Positions 31,929 to 42,644 of a stretch of DNA of 47,402 nucleotides are shown here, one piece after another. Source of the DNA: Nemertoderma westbladi (Eukaryota > Xenacoelomorpha > Nemertodermatida > Nemertodermatidae). How positions within the stretch are numbered: the first letter of the stretch is position 1; each line of letters begins with the position of its first letter. Under the pieces are notes generated by a model. The model saw only the letters and a program-made list of their open reading frames with translations. It did not search any database and was not told where the DNA came from. Location of the stretch: assembly GCA_032718475.1 (NCBI GenBank), contig JAUCBJ010007259.1, positions 1-47,402 of the forward strand, written 5' to 3'. The translations under genes and the position numbers were made by a program.

Positions 31929-32429
31929 TTAAACGCTGTTAGCTGGTGGTAGGAGGTCTAGTGAATAACATAAAGACTTCCCTCTAAACCAACTGTATTT
32001 ATTATCGAACAAAATTTCGTACAAACCGCAGGCATCGCATACGAGACTGCCACTAAGGGGTACTACCCCAGCGGACACACGCTGGGACACCAACGGAACA
32101 GACCCACCGTCTACGGGAACAGACCCACCCCCAACCGGACCAACCCTTCTCACAACGAACTCAATATCCAACCCATCCAGTTGTATCTCCCATCGCAGCA
32201 TTGACCCCGGCACGTCCACCCGTCTCTCCGCCCTGTAGGACCCCCCCGCTGGAACCGTGACGGTCTTCACGCTGTCTGATAGACGCAACCGGTCCGTTAG
32301 GTACATGGACTCCGGCACTTTGCCCCCGTAGCCGATAAGTTTGGAACATTTCTCGTCCCCGTTGCTGTCCACTCGGGTGCCTCCGTAGTAAACAGGGAGT
32401 TGGTCGGCGTCGATATATTCTAGAAGCTC
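31929..32429 (-). CDS. SEC14L: SEC14-like gene, exon 2 (GOLD domain)
   Basis: The exon begins after a TTGTTTAG acceptor and opens ELLEYIDADQLPVYYGG, the conserved end of the CRAL-TRIO fold. This is in phase 0 with exon 1, which places the exon start 57 bases before the first ATG of this open frame. It ends LLPPANSV and a stop. Confidence 0.88.
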   Translation of the reverse strand, partial: ELLEYIDADQLPVYYGGTRVDSNGDEKCSKLIGYGGKVPESMYLTDRLRLSDSVKTVTVPAGGSYRAERRVDVPGSMLRWEIQLDGLDIEFVVRRVGPVGGGSVPVDGGSVPLVSQRVSAGVVPLSGSLVCDACGLYEILFDNKYSWFRGKSLCYSLDLLPPANSV

Positions 32430-35400
32430 CTAAACAATTAATTAGTTAATTATTAATAAATATCTGAAGGTCTAATGGAAGGTAATGGTTAAAACGGAAG
32501 TCTTCGAACCTGGATCTCACCAGTTCGATTACAGGCAATGTTGTCTATGAGTTGGGTTCAACGATAAATTTATATGGAGATCTTAAATTACAATTGTAAA
32601 CTTTAGGAGGCGTCTCAAGAAAGTCATGTGATGTCCAGTCCACCATACTTATTTTCCCCATGGTGGTCCTCACGGCGAAAACAATGTCCTACAAAGCGGA
32701 GGCCGCTGTATATGAGCAAATGTCAAGCTTGGTGGGACCAATGAGACACTAGTGTTGGTTGGAGATGTGTGTTATTAATCCACACTTGCCACATTGAACC
32801 CGACGTAGCATTCTTGTGAATGTGCCATCCAGGGATTTGGTGTCCTCAGCAGTTAGAGCCCAGCATGGACTCCCTGAGTACTGGGTGAAGGAGTACTGGT
32901 TTTACTGCTGCTTTAAATAATCGGAAAATCTTAATCTGACTTCCAGTTCCAGGATCCCAAGTATTAGAATTAATCCGCATGTTCAAGCAAGCCATCCCTG
33001 GAGCTTATGCTAATCTTATACGATCAGACATTTCCCGAGGACTGTCAAACTTAATGATCAAAATTTTGGAATTCTTTTTCTTAACAAGATGACCAATACA
33101 CACGTCACAATTTAAGACTTCTAGACTAGTTAGCCCTCTCTAGTAATTCTGACGTACTCTTAAGTCACCAGGAAAAACCAAGGGTTGTTCCAACAATCCA
33201 TGTTTATTAGGACGGCGTAAGGACATACATGGAAGATAATCCATCACAATTACAAACAAGAACAATGCAAGTGTGTCACCCTGAAGGGAGGACTCCCCAT
33301 AATACTTTGAAAGGATCTGTGACACCATTAGCAGTAGACACAAATGTTGTCGAACCATCGTATAGTGCTGAGCATTATGTTTAGTTAATATCGTACAATG
33401 CAAAAGGTAGAAAGGCACTACTCTCTTCCAAGTCCAACCCATTACAGTTTTTTTTATAAATTAATCAGTAAACCATGTTGACGGCGAAACTGTTATCGAA
33501 GATTCAGTTTAATTCACTTAAGGTAATATCGTCGCTGATCTGGCAGAAAAGACAAAGTGCAAAAATGACATTCTAAGATAATCAAGTTTTTATTTCTACC
33601 TTTTTTAAAAACAAATGAATTACGCTGAATTTTGGAACGTATACTAATTAAATAATTCCCCATACGTGCAATACATTACTTATTTTGTAAAAAATATATT
33701 TAGCTGGTTTCTGGGTCACTTCGACCTTTTGGCACCAATAATTTTCTAAAATATATTAAATGTGTCTGGCAAAAAAGTCTAAGTGATGATTATTGTTAAT
33801 TGTATAGATGATATTGTAACGAATGATACATGATTCAGTGAGTGACACCACCCACTCTTCCCATGTTTCTATAATAAATCTTCACGAGATTGCATACAAT
33901 TTGAAACAGAAATACTTTCACCTTCCAACTGTTTAAGTGGTTGAGTCGGAATTTTCGCTTTTAATATTTTGCTACAAGAAATAAATTTACCTAGAAAATC
34001 ATGATAATAAATTTTAAATGTTAAAGTTCCATTAATAATGGATTTTTTAAACCGTGAAGTGGAACAGAAACATTATATTTATCATTTCTTTTGACATTAT
34101 TAGTTTGCAATAAACTGGGCTTGTCCAATGTGGTAGCAGACGATGGTAAAGACTGAAAATCATTAAAAATACGACTTTTATCATCAAACGTAAAGTTATT
34201 GAAACATTGATAACGGCAGCCACATTCTACTAGTGTTGGTGACTTACTATCAATGAATTTTCTCTCCCTATCACTAGTATAAGATACCCATGCGGCTATT
34301 GCCTTAGTTCTAATTTGACGATTTCTAGAGATTCACCTTTTGAACCCCTTTTGGGTTTTGTTACATTTAACATAGTCTCAGCACGTTTCATGTTGGAGAC
34401 AACCTCCGTAATAGATCAAATCCTTATTGTATCTTATCAGTATCTATTGTTAATACGTCTATCATGCTTGTTGGTTCTAGAATTTCTAGCAACTCATTCG
34501 GTAAAAGTCCCCTGTACTCATAGTTTATGATATTACAAATATATTTATTCGTATTTCCTATAGTAATTTGTATTAATTATAGGCCTATAAATAACATTCA
34601 GTATTATAGTAATAATAATAAAAAGTAAGGGGTTCAAAATAAAGCCAAATCAGTTTTTCCTATAACGTATCACCAATCTATGATCAGTTTGAACTCTTAA
34701 TGATTAATTACTAAAATTAATATGATAATAATAAAATATTGCTAGCAGAAGTTAAATAAATAACATTAAAGTATTGTAACAACTACATTCAGTAACATAT
34801 CCGATCCCTGAAGCAGTTTATCATTGATAATATATACAGTATGAAGGAAAGAATAATTATTATTGGCTTATTAATTTAAATAGCTCTAGCAACAATCGTA
34901 GAGCGAGCAGAATAAAGGTATATACAATACAGTTTAGCACTACTGTAGTAACTGTAACTGTAGTAGCTGTAACAGCTTAAGTAATAGGGGTAGGCTGAAA
35001 AATCATTTTGGATTTTTTGCCATATTATGTATTTGAACTTAAAATGGTTATAATGAGGTTTGGCAGAAGATGCAAAGTGAGAATATGGTAAATATTCTGC
35101 ACTTTGGCCTTTCTGCCAGGTAGGATTTCCAGCCTGCCAGCCGATCTCTCTTTGTTCATTCGGCACATCGCAATTTGTGAGGTTTTTGTCACAGATATCA
35201 CTTTGATGTTTCTACCACACCTCCGCAATGTCCCAAGATTGTATATTCAACAAAAAACCAATTTTTGAAAAATTTTCACTTTGGCCTTTCTGCCAGATCA
35301 GCGAGGATTTAAGAGTTCCTTAACATTATAAGAAAACGAAGTTATTAACATATAAAAAGTTATTAACAATTTAAAAAAATTTAAAAATGATACGGGAAGA

Positions 35401-36193
35401 ATCCCAAGTTAATGTTTGAACCAACCTGCTTCCAATCACATCCGAGAAGTTTAATCTTACTGCGAGTTTCCTCGTGTAGGAAAGGCTTAATAACGGCGTA
35501 AGCGATGGGGAATATACTGGGATGTCGAATAACAAAGACGCGAACCAAAGTCTGAGGATAATTCCGTTCGTATTGGGAACACATTCGCGTAAAGAGTTGC
35601 GCTGAAGGTCGCCACAAATGTTTCACACCAAATCCCTCCATATCAAAGATTAAAACGCATCCTTCTATATTAGTTACACGCGGTGAATGTTCTTTCATTT
35701 TATTTACAACGGTTTGTATTGTCTTTTCAATTTGGAATACTTTAAGCATAAGAATATCATGTAGACTAGCGGAGTACATAACTCCTCGAATATCAATCTG
35801 TCCGAAAGGTTCAATCCAGATGGGGTTGCCACGTTTATCGAAGCCGCACTGGCCCCCTGGGTAGTACCGAGCTAGGGCCTCGCTCGGTTTGTATTCCCCG
35901 GATAGTATCCGGTCGACGCCATTCTCGGCCCGCCATTTCAAACTTTCCAGGAACATCTGCACCGCTTTGGGGACGTTGTAGTTTCGCGCTTCCAGCCACG
36001 ACAGGAGATACCGGTCGGTGTGGTGAGGTTGGATATGAACCGAAGCCGCCTCCTTGAAGGCTACTAAGGCCGCCGTCTTTTTAAGGGGGAGTACTGTACC
36101 GGTACTGGTGCAGCTGCTAACATTGCCGCTGCAGGTTACAGTACCGGTTGGAGGGCCTGGGGCCTGGGGATTAAACTTTTCATGTAGCTTCAT
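31929..36193 (-). CDS. SEC14L: SEC14-like lipid-transfer protein (CRAL-TRIO + GOLD), two exons
   Basis: The coding sequence joins exon 1 (36,193-35,426, 256 codons) to exon 2 (32,429-31,929, 166 codons plus stop) through a 2,996-bp intron. The predicted protein is 422 residues, close to the roughly 400 of vertebrate SEC14L2-4. The order is a CRAL-TRIO N-terminal helical region (DRYLLSWLEARNYNVPKA), the lipid-binding CRAL-TRIO fold (WIEPFGQIDIRGVMYSAS, FDMEGFGVKHLWRPS, VIKPFLHEETRSKIKLLG), then a GOLD domain (YGGKVPESMYLTD, LRWEIQLDGLDIEF, LYEILFDNKYSW). Family members are cytosolic and bind hydrophobic ligands such as tocopherols, squalene or phosphoinositides, moving them between membranes or to enzymes. 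The ligand here cannot be read. Oddities are a Gly/Pro/Val-rich insertion inside GOLD (VGGGSVPVDGGSVP) and a Thr/Gly/Ser-rich leader (residues 13-35) built on ACCGGT-like DNA. A further upstream exon is possible, as the ATG lies close to that low-complexity leader. Confidence 0.9.
32590..33445 (-). pseudogene. LINE fragment (reverse transcriptase to C-terminus) in the intron
   Basis: Minus-strand pieces in order are SLQGDTLALFLFVIVMDYLP, a segment with KNSKILIIKFDSPREMSDRI, then SSRDGLLEHAD and YLGSW, KIF..FKAAVKPVLLH, SLDGTFTRMLRR and a final GENKYGGL. These match, piece by piece, the LINE copies near 13,700 and 42,400. Many stops and frame changes show it is an old insertion. It has the same strand as the host gene. 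Confidence 0.75.
33533..35303. mobile_element. Candidate DNA transposon with about 30-bp terminal inverted repeats
   Basis: The left end starts CGCTGATCTGGCAGAAA followed by AGACAAAGTG, and the right end is its inverse with two or three changes. Further copies of the TGGCAGAA..CAAAGTG core lie near both ends (33,716 inverted; 33,766; 35,059; 35,099 inverted), like transposase-binding subterminal repeats. The total is 1,771 bp. No target-site duplication is recognisable and no intact transposase is present. A fossil Cys-rich frame lies inside. Confidence 0.5.
34021..34332 (-). pseudogene. Fossil frame with a CXC..C motif, inside the candidate transposon
   Basis: An uninterrupted minus-strand frame of 103 codons without a proper start reads SRNRQIRTKAIAAWVSY, then PTLVECGCRYQCFNNFTFD and KSRIFNDFQSL. 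A C-x-C-x3-C cluster followed by an R/K-I-F-x-x-[FY] helix resembles the N-terminal part of a repeated family of uncharacterised metazoan proteins that behave like transposon products. I recall this pattern and have not matched it to an entry. An upstream piece in another frame (TKPKRGSKGESLEIVKLELR) may belong to it. It is truncated on both sides. Confidence 0.4.
35426..36193 (-). CDS. SEC14L: SEC14-like gene, exon 1 (CRAL-TRIO domain)
   Basis: The exon runs from ATG (MKLHEKFNPQAPGPP) to GCDWKQ, where CAG is followed by GTTGGT, a good donor. Beyond it the frame continues only 15 codons without resemblance to the family, which supports splicing here. Confidence 0.88.
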
Positions 36194-39100
36194 ATTTCAT
36201 CATACAGTGTATCAATTCAATATCAGTATATGCAGATATGACATAACAGCATAACGGTCAGACGGTAAATACAAATAGTCGTCAGTCACATTCAGTAATG
36301 CTGGTGGATAGCGTTGAAGCAACCACAACATGTGGTTAGCAGGTTAGTTGATTGTCATTATTCATTTCAGTACCTATTCTGCTATTCATTCATTCATCAT
36401 GGCTGCATGGATGAGGTTCATTTTGTTGTTCAATAACTACAGTTAGGTTACACAGTTACAGGCACTTCAGAAAATATAAATATTTTGGTTACTACATGTT
36501 ATTTTAAAAAACAATTACAGAATTAGGCCTGCCAAAGTACCGGTTTTCACTCTGTCAGTCTGTGTGGAAATTGTTCATAGATAATACCGGTAATACTGTA
36601 ATAATACAGTGTAATAACAATCTATATATAATACAGTCTAATAATAATTATGTAATTCAGTACTGGTACATAATAAAATTTGGTAGGGCCTACATGGAAA
36701 AACTAATTATGCCTACCGGTAATTTACATATTTAATTTACATACCGGTACCGCAGTACCGGTACTTACTACAGTCTGACAGTACTGATACCGGTAAACAG
36801 AAAAAACACCAACTGAATATTTAATATTAAATAATTGCATGGTATGATGCTGATGGTGATGCTGTGATGGTTAGATCAGTAGATGGTTGTTGACCTATAA
36901 TTTATTTAGCCTACTGCAGTAAACTGCCCATGGTACAACTACTGCACAGAGATCGTTTTATTGTGGTCGTTACCAGGCAACGAAGACAGGTAAATTATTA
37001 ATTTAAGTAATACAATTTTAATTTAATTGTTTTATTTTGTATACAATACTGTGGATATTTTAAATAATAACTATTTATATTGCAAAAAGAAAGTATCATA
37101 TTTTTGTTATATTATGTAAACTTAAGTGTTCTGGTGAATTACTCGTAACGCGGCAAAGTACTACTTTGCAGCTTTGCGGCCTATATGACGGAACGCTGCA
37201 AAGTAATCAATGACATGGAAACAACTTCAATTACCGTATTCCAGAATGTATTATTTCCATTTATATTAATGCGGGCTGCTTTATGCAATAAAGCAGGACG
37301 TGTTTGCATAGTGCGTGCGTCCAGTTTTAAGTAGCTACAGTATGTAAATACTTGTTTAACGTGTAAGACTGTATTCCATACGTCCTATAGAAAACGTTAA
37401 CATTTTAGAGAAAATGAGCTAAGAAAATATGGCGACAGTGTTCCGTAAAACTGAACAGACACAGACGCTGACTCAGTTTGCTTCAGTCGACGATGGATCA
37501 AAGATTTACCATATCCATGCAGGAGATAACAACAATAAACTTTAATTAGATATAAAAGTATAGCACCGGTACCTGTTAATAATTTTCATTAATATTCGAA
37601 ATAGTACATAATTAAAATGTTCAAATGAGCATCCATAAAATCCTTTGTTCACATACCGAACGCTGATAAGTTGACATAATGTATCAAAATTACATACATC
37701 ATTGTGTGTAAAGGTCACTTTTCAACTATTATAACTGTAGTATGTAGTATGTTTATAAGTTTATTATTTAATGCATATTTAGTACCTAAGCAATCAGTAT
37801 AGAAATATAAAAGAACTAAGAACGAACTAAAACTTTTTAAACATAAATTATTGTTACTATTCAACCATGGAGAGTTCTAGAGAACCATATAAATTTTCTA
37901 GAACATAAATAAAATAAATTATAATGTTCTACAGTAGAACATATAGCTAAGTAATTTTTAAAATTCAATATAAGTAGTATTTAAAAAAATAAAATTTTTT
38001 AAATTAAATTTCGTGTTATAAATGTTATAATTTCAGGTAGCTAGTGATTTTTAAGCTAGCTAGTATTTTTTGTGGCAGCTAATAAGAAATAAAAAAATTC
38101 GGACAATTTAGTTGAATAAATTTAGTTGAAATCTGAATTTTTCTAAAATTACTAGCTAATTTAAAATTAAAAAATAACTAGCTACATGTTCTAGAATATT
38201 ATATTTTTATTTTATTAATGTTTTAGAATTGTTAAATAACATTTATATGGCGTTCTGTAACTACTACTGTTGCCATAGTAAAAATGAATAATGTTTAGAA
38301 AGTGTGGTGGCATACGGAACCGTAGCCGATGATATTCCAGAACGTTAATCAAATAATCAAACCAAAAATTATATTACCCTAGCTACTGGAGCAAATGAAC
38401 CTACGACTAAACATGTAAAATACTAAATTTTATTTATTTTATATTTACCAACGTTAATTAATGTTCTAGAATAAATAATGTGAAATCAACAGAATAAACT
38501 TCTAGTTCGTTGATTGGATAAATATTTATCATCCGCATTTTAGAAAGATTGATTCGATAATTACTTTATTGTCAGCAAAATCATTATGACTTCATATGTA
38601 GAATTAACCGACAGTGTCATGACGACGCCACCTGGATTCTGAGAGGCTTGACCTATAGAATTAAAGTAAGCCATAAAAATTACATGGGAAAAGATTTTTT
38701 TAACTATTCTCGAGGCATTTTATTTCCCGAGCGCCAGCGGATCGACAGAATAGTGAAAAAATGTTCTATTTTTTTATCTTGGTCTGTTTCTGAAGAATAT
38801 TGTTGTAAACATGGACGTTTGGACCTTTTAAAGTATGGCAACAATTTTGAACATTTCTTCGGCGAATATTGCGATATTTCGCAAACTTAGCGGTTTTTTC
38901 GATTATAGCGAAAATCGCGAAATTACAGGTTTATAGGTGTAACTTCGAAAAGTCGCGATCTTCAAGATATTTTGTGTTTACCAATACTATTTCCCTGTAC
39001 AGTGTACAGTCCCTATCTCCTTCTAGATACCGTTTCTCAAACTGGGTACTTTTTCTCTTACTGGTACCTCACTCTTACTAGCTTAAACCTGTCTGGTTTT

Positions 39101-39227
39101 TTTACTCCAACCCAAACTCAAACTTACGCGACCCCATTGTAGCATTCATACAGCAACCTGGGAGTTTAATGGTCCACTCGCTTCAGCGAAACTTTATTGG
39201 CATGGGCTCTTGTGTGTCTCCTACTCT
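36194..39227. other. Intergenic region upstream of the SEC14-like gene
   Basis: No gene is supported. 36,500-36,800 is dense in ACCGGT. 37,860-38,520 holds repeated TTCTAGAA-type strings, listed as a finding. Frames at 38,648-38,890 and 38,869-39,081 (80 and 70 codons) show no domain, no splice context and no compositional sign of coding. The SEC14-like promoter and any non-coding first exon should lie at the left end of this stretch. Confidence 0.5.
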
Positions 39228-39370
39228 ATTACTCAACGCCGTTAGTATTAGCAGCGAGTTGTTATTTAGCACTTTGCTACTTTAGAGGACATTACAGCAT
39301 TGTATTGGCCTGTACATTTAGTATTGTATTGGCCTGTACAATTACTGTAGTATTGTATTTGGTGTTATTG

Positions 39371-39451
39371 TTTACGTGGTAACCAATGGCGGCGTTAAGT
39401 AATGTCCACTAAGGGGACATTACTTAACGCCGTCATTGGTTACCACGTAAA
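39371..39451. repeat. Nested hairpin in the left arm (37-bp stems)
   Basis: TTTACGTGGTAACCAATG begins the left stem at 39,371-39,407. Its inverse, with one mismatch, is at 39,415-39,451, with a 7-base loop. The inner stem contains GGCGTTAAGTAATGTCC. Confidence 0.95.
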
Positions 39452-40139
39452 TAATAGGTGGAAATTTGCCTGACAGCCAGATAGGCCTACTGCATTACCT
39501 ACCGGTAGGCGGGGTATAGCTATTAATAACCAGTAGAGCCTAGCTATATTATTATAACATGGCCCCAAACGCCATCATAAATATAAGCTAACTTATTTAT
39601 AAGATAATTTATATCAATTTTTACATTTATTTATACAGCAACTAATATAATTTGTGCAGTTTCTATCACTTATAATATATATACATTCATTTCGTAATGT
39701 TAAAATTTTGGAATAAAACAACATACATACTTGTTGCAAAGTACTTTACAGTGTTCTGATCCTCGTGGCTTTATTTTTACTCACTCACTAACGTTCGTTC
39801 GTGTAACATTGCCACTCGGATCATCACACTGTAAAGTGCTACTTTACACACAATTATGTAAATAGTTATTGCAACAAGTATGTATGAAGTTTTATTGCAA
39901 AATTTTAACATTACGAAATGATTGCACATATACATTTCAGTAAGTGATAGAAACTGCACCAATTATGTTAGTTGCTGTATAAATAAATGTAAAAATGACA
40001 TAAGTTATGGTATAAATAAGTTAGCTTATATTTATGATAGCGTTTGGAGCCATGTTATAATGATATAGCTAGGCCCTACTGGTTATTAATAGCTATACCC
40101 CGCCTACCGTCTGGCTCTCAGGCAAATTTCCACCTATTG

Positions 40140-40220
40140 TTTACGTGGTATCCAATGACGGCGTTAAGTAATTTCCCCTTAGTGGACATTACTTAACGCC
40201 ATCATGGGTTACCACGTAAA
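40140..40220. repeat. Nested hairpin in the right arm (37-bp stems)
   Basis: This is the mirror copy of the left-arm hairpin, with a few more mismatches (TATCCAATGACGG against ATCATGGGTTACC). The loop is CCTTAGT-like. Confidence 0.92.
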
Positions 40221-40334
40221 CAATAACACGAAATACAATACTAAATGTTCAGGCCAATACAATGCTGTAATGTCCTCTAAAGTTGCAAAGTGCTAAATAT
40301 CAACTCGCTGTTAATACTAACGGCGTTGAGTAAT

Positions 40335-42109
40335 GTTACAATTTTGGAATAAAGTTAGTAACAAATACGCGACGAAGGCCACCTAATAAATTAATTATAA
40401 TTCGTTTATTTATATAATTAAGTACCTATAATATTTTACATTAACATGTCTTGTAAGGTACCATTCCAGCAAAATTCAAGGAATAACTATATTCAACCCT
40501 TCTCTACCCACACATATAGTACTGTGGGCGACAGACGGTACGCAAACAGGAAGTTACCCAAACTAGACCTTGCGCAAACTGTTACGTTATACAAACAGTA
40601 CGATTGACAAACAGTTCTAAATTTGGCGTAATGTCTCGTTGTTATAGGGCCTTGTTTGCTACCACCCACCTCCAAACAACCGCTCTTACAGTCTATCTAA
40701 GGAGCTCTTAAAATTACTAGAATCACTATTTCCTGATTGGTTTTAAACTGGGTACCTAGCAACGCCATCAGCTGGTTTCAAAATGCCATATTGCTGATAT
40801 GGCGACAGGAAAGTTATTCTAGTAATTTTAAGGACTATTTTAAGGGCCTTATATATACTAGAGTTATGCCCTACTATTTCGGAACTTAAAACAACCGGAG
40901 GCACTATCCGGTAACTCCGGGCCAGTGACAGAACTGACAAGCACCCGTTACATTGACTAACACTGTGGGCGAGCCACGCAAGTGATCGAGCTTAGAATAA
41001 TAATTGTACCAATCTCAACCTCGCGTCTATCTGTCTTTCTGCCAGGCAGTTTGCCGGTCGGTCCGTCTAATACAGTAGTAACTCAGCGAATCTTACATTA
41101 AATTGTACCAAACTTGGTACACACAAGTAGTATGTCTAAAGTTTAGAAAGTTTTCAGAATTTTGACGTCGTACATTTAAATGGTCCGCCTCTAGGAGGCG
41201 CTAAATATCACTTCGTCTCTAGGCTTAATAACTTTTGACCCAAAACATCAGCATCGGCCGCTAGATGGCGTTAGCAAATTTACCGCTAGTATTTAAGTTT
41301 TAAATTAATAATATTACATATAACCGATTAAACCAATATTTATTGCTATAAATAAGAGAATAGGTTTTATGAGAATATGTAATTGCTATTTATTTAAGAT
41401 AAAATGTGTGTAATCGATTTTTCGCGCCTCCGTAGGCAAACATACAAAATACACTTCCTCGGGACTCTGATTTTAAAAACGAAATAATTACAACATAATT
41501 ATTCCCCTTTTTCCTTATCCCGCCGTAATATTCATCCCAGAAATATTCACCGAAATGTTCATCTCAGAATATTATCCAATATCCCATATTAGGACTCATA
41601 TGACTCATTGTCCCAACCCAAACATCCTTAGTCGTGGCGGGCGTGCCAAGCCCTGCCTTGTCCGCCCAACACACCCCATCCAGGGTACCATCCAGGGTCC
41701 ATTGTTATCCGAAACATCCCTTCCCTTACACTGGCCCTCAGCACACAGCCTACTGCCACCACCCTATGGCAGTAGGGAATGATTGACTAGTCACCGTCAA
41801 AACTTCATCCAGGCACCAATTATTAATTAGTCTATTATAATGAGTAATCATATTTTAAAAAGGTTTGAACGTAAAGTCTCTGCCCAGAAAGTCCAACTGT
41901 GCGCAGGTGATAATTAGGGGTCAACTCCACATTGACCCCACATCGGGTTATAAATAGGGCCGCATCGGGACAAAAAACAAAGAGTCTTTAACCCCAGCTG
42001 CCTGAAGTGAGCCCTGCTCCTCAGTACAGCAAAAGTTTAGCCTAGAAGTCAGCTCTGCTCCAAAGTTGGGCGTCTTTGTTGCTGGGTCGGGCCTGCGACT
42101 ACTACTAGG
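40335..42109. other. Intergenic region, no gene seen
   Basis: Short frames exist (for example 41,555-41,782, 75 codons, Pro-rich) but none has a domain or splice context. Near 41,040-41,130 the run GGTCGGTCCGTCTAATAC and AAACTTGGTACACACAAG resembles the start of a dispersed repeat, and part of it recurs inverted near 15,350. Confidence 0.5.
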
Positions 42110-42624
42110 ATCGGCATGCTGCATTGCAGCTGCATTTTTAAGAATGCTGTGCCGGCTTATCGACAAAATTGCACCGCCACAACTCCCTATCACCAATGAC
42201 ATTTGCTAGATCAGCTGCATCTTCAAGGCCAGTGTCCTTTAAGATGCGTCTCAAGAAAGTCATGGGCTGTCCACCATGCTTATTCACTCCATGAGGCTGC
42301 CAAAGTACAAGATTATGCTGGTTATTTCCGATTTATTCTCGGTGACTTCCAAATCCTGGAAAGCCTATTCAAGGTTACCCATGCCTTTCCCTTACGTATT
42401 CGAAGGTCCTCACCTGACTTCCGGATCCATGATCCCAGGTAACAGAAGTCGTCCACATGCTCAAGCATACCATCCTTTGAGCTTATGCTCATCCGATCAG
42501 AGACTTGCTGAGAACTTTCAAAGTTAACTGTCAAAATTTTGGTCTTTCTGGAGTTAATAAAAAGACCAACAACCGGGCCTGCGAAAGGCTTGCGATTGCC
42601 AGGAACGTAAGACGATTCCGCCAT
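42110..42624 (-). pseudogene. LINE fragment, RT C-terminus with internal deletion
   Basis: An open minus-strand stretch of 100 codons contains VVGLFINSRKTKILTVNFES, then DGMLEHVDDFCYLGSWI, RKSGEDLRIRKGKAWVTLNR and IWKSPR. This is the segment after the RT catalytic core in the LINE family also seen near 13,500 and 32,900. It then jumps to a frame with PHGVNKHGGQPMTFLRRIL and a tail with DLANVIGDRELWRCNFVDK, the C-terminus of the LINE ORF. The piece between (LLYG, LDG.YTR, NE.LY) is missing, so this copy carries an internal deletion. It is the best-preserved of the three copies. Confidence 0.8.
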
Positions 42625-42644
42625 TGGTTTCAGTTTACTGGCTG

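Larger units (their letters stand above)
32430..35425 (-). other. Intron of the SEC14-like gene
   Basis: The donor is AAGCAG followed by GTTGGT and the acceptor is TTGTTTAG. Translation across the junction is phase 0 and restores the family motif LG.dWKq followed by a hydrophobic helix and LP..YGG. The intron holds a LINE fragment and a candidate DNA transposon, which account for most of its length. Confidence 0.85.
39228..40334. repeat. 1.1-kb palindrome (inverted-repeat arms of about 550 bp)
   Basis: The left arm opens ATTACTCAACGCCGTTAGTA and the right arm closes with its inverse. Between them the two arms pair along almost their whole length, with scattered mismatches and short gaps. The axis is near 39,781 and there is essentially no spacer. 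Matching landmarks include GAGGACATTACAGCATTGTA, AATTTGCCTGA.AGCCAGA and GGCGGGGTATAGCTATTAAT. The arms contain a second, smaller hairpin each, listed separately. No frame of interest is present. It looks like a fold-back element or an inverted duplication of a short element. Confidence 0.93.

Noticed and set aside
32505-32535. tRNA B-box-like AGTTCGATTAC
   Set aside because: No matching A box or cloverleaf can be folded around it.
34315-34530. 71-codon plus-strand frame in the intron
   Set aside because: It overlaps the opposite-strand fossil frame, has no domain and is antisense to the host gene.
38648-39081. Two overlapping frames of 80 and 70 codons
   Set aside because: The composition is like translated AT-rich DNA; no motif, splice signals or neighbours support them.
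41555-41782. 75-codon Pro/His-rich plus-strand frame
   Set aside because: It is short, has no recognisable domain and no regulatory context. It lies in likely repeat-derived DNA.
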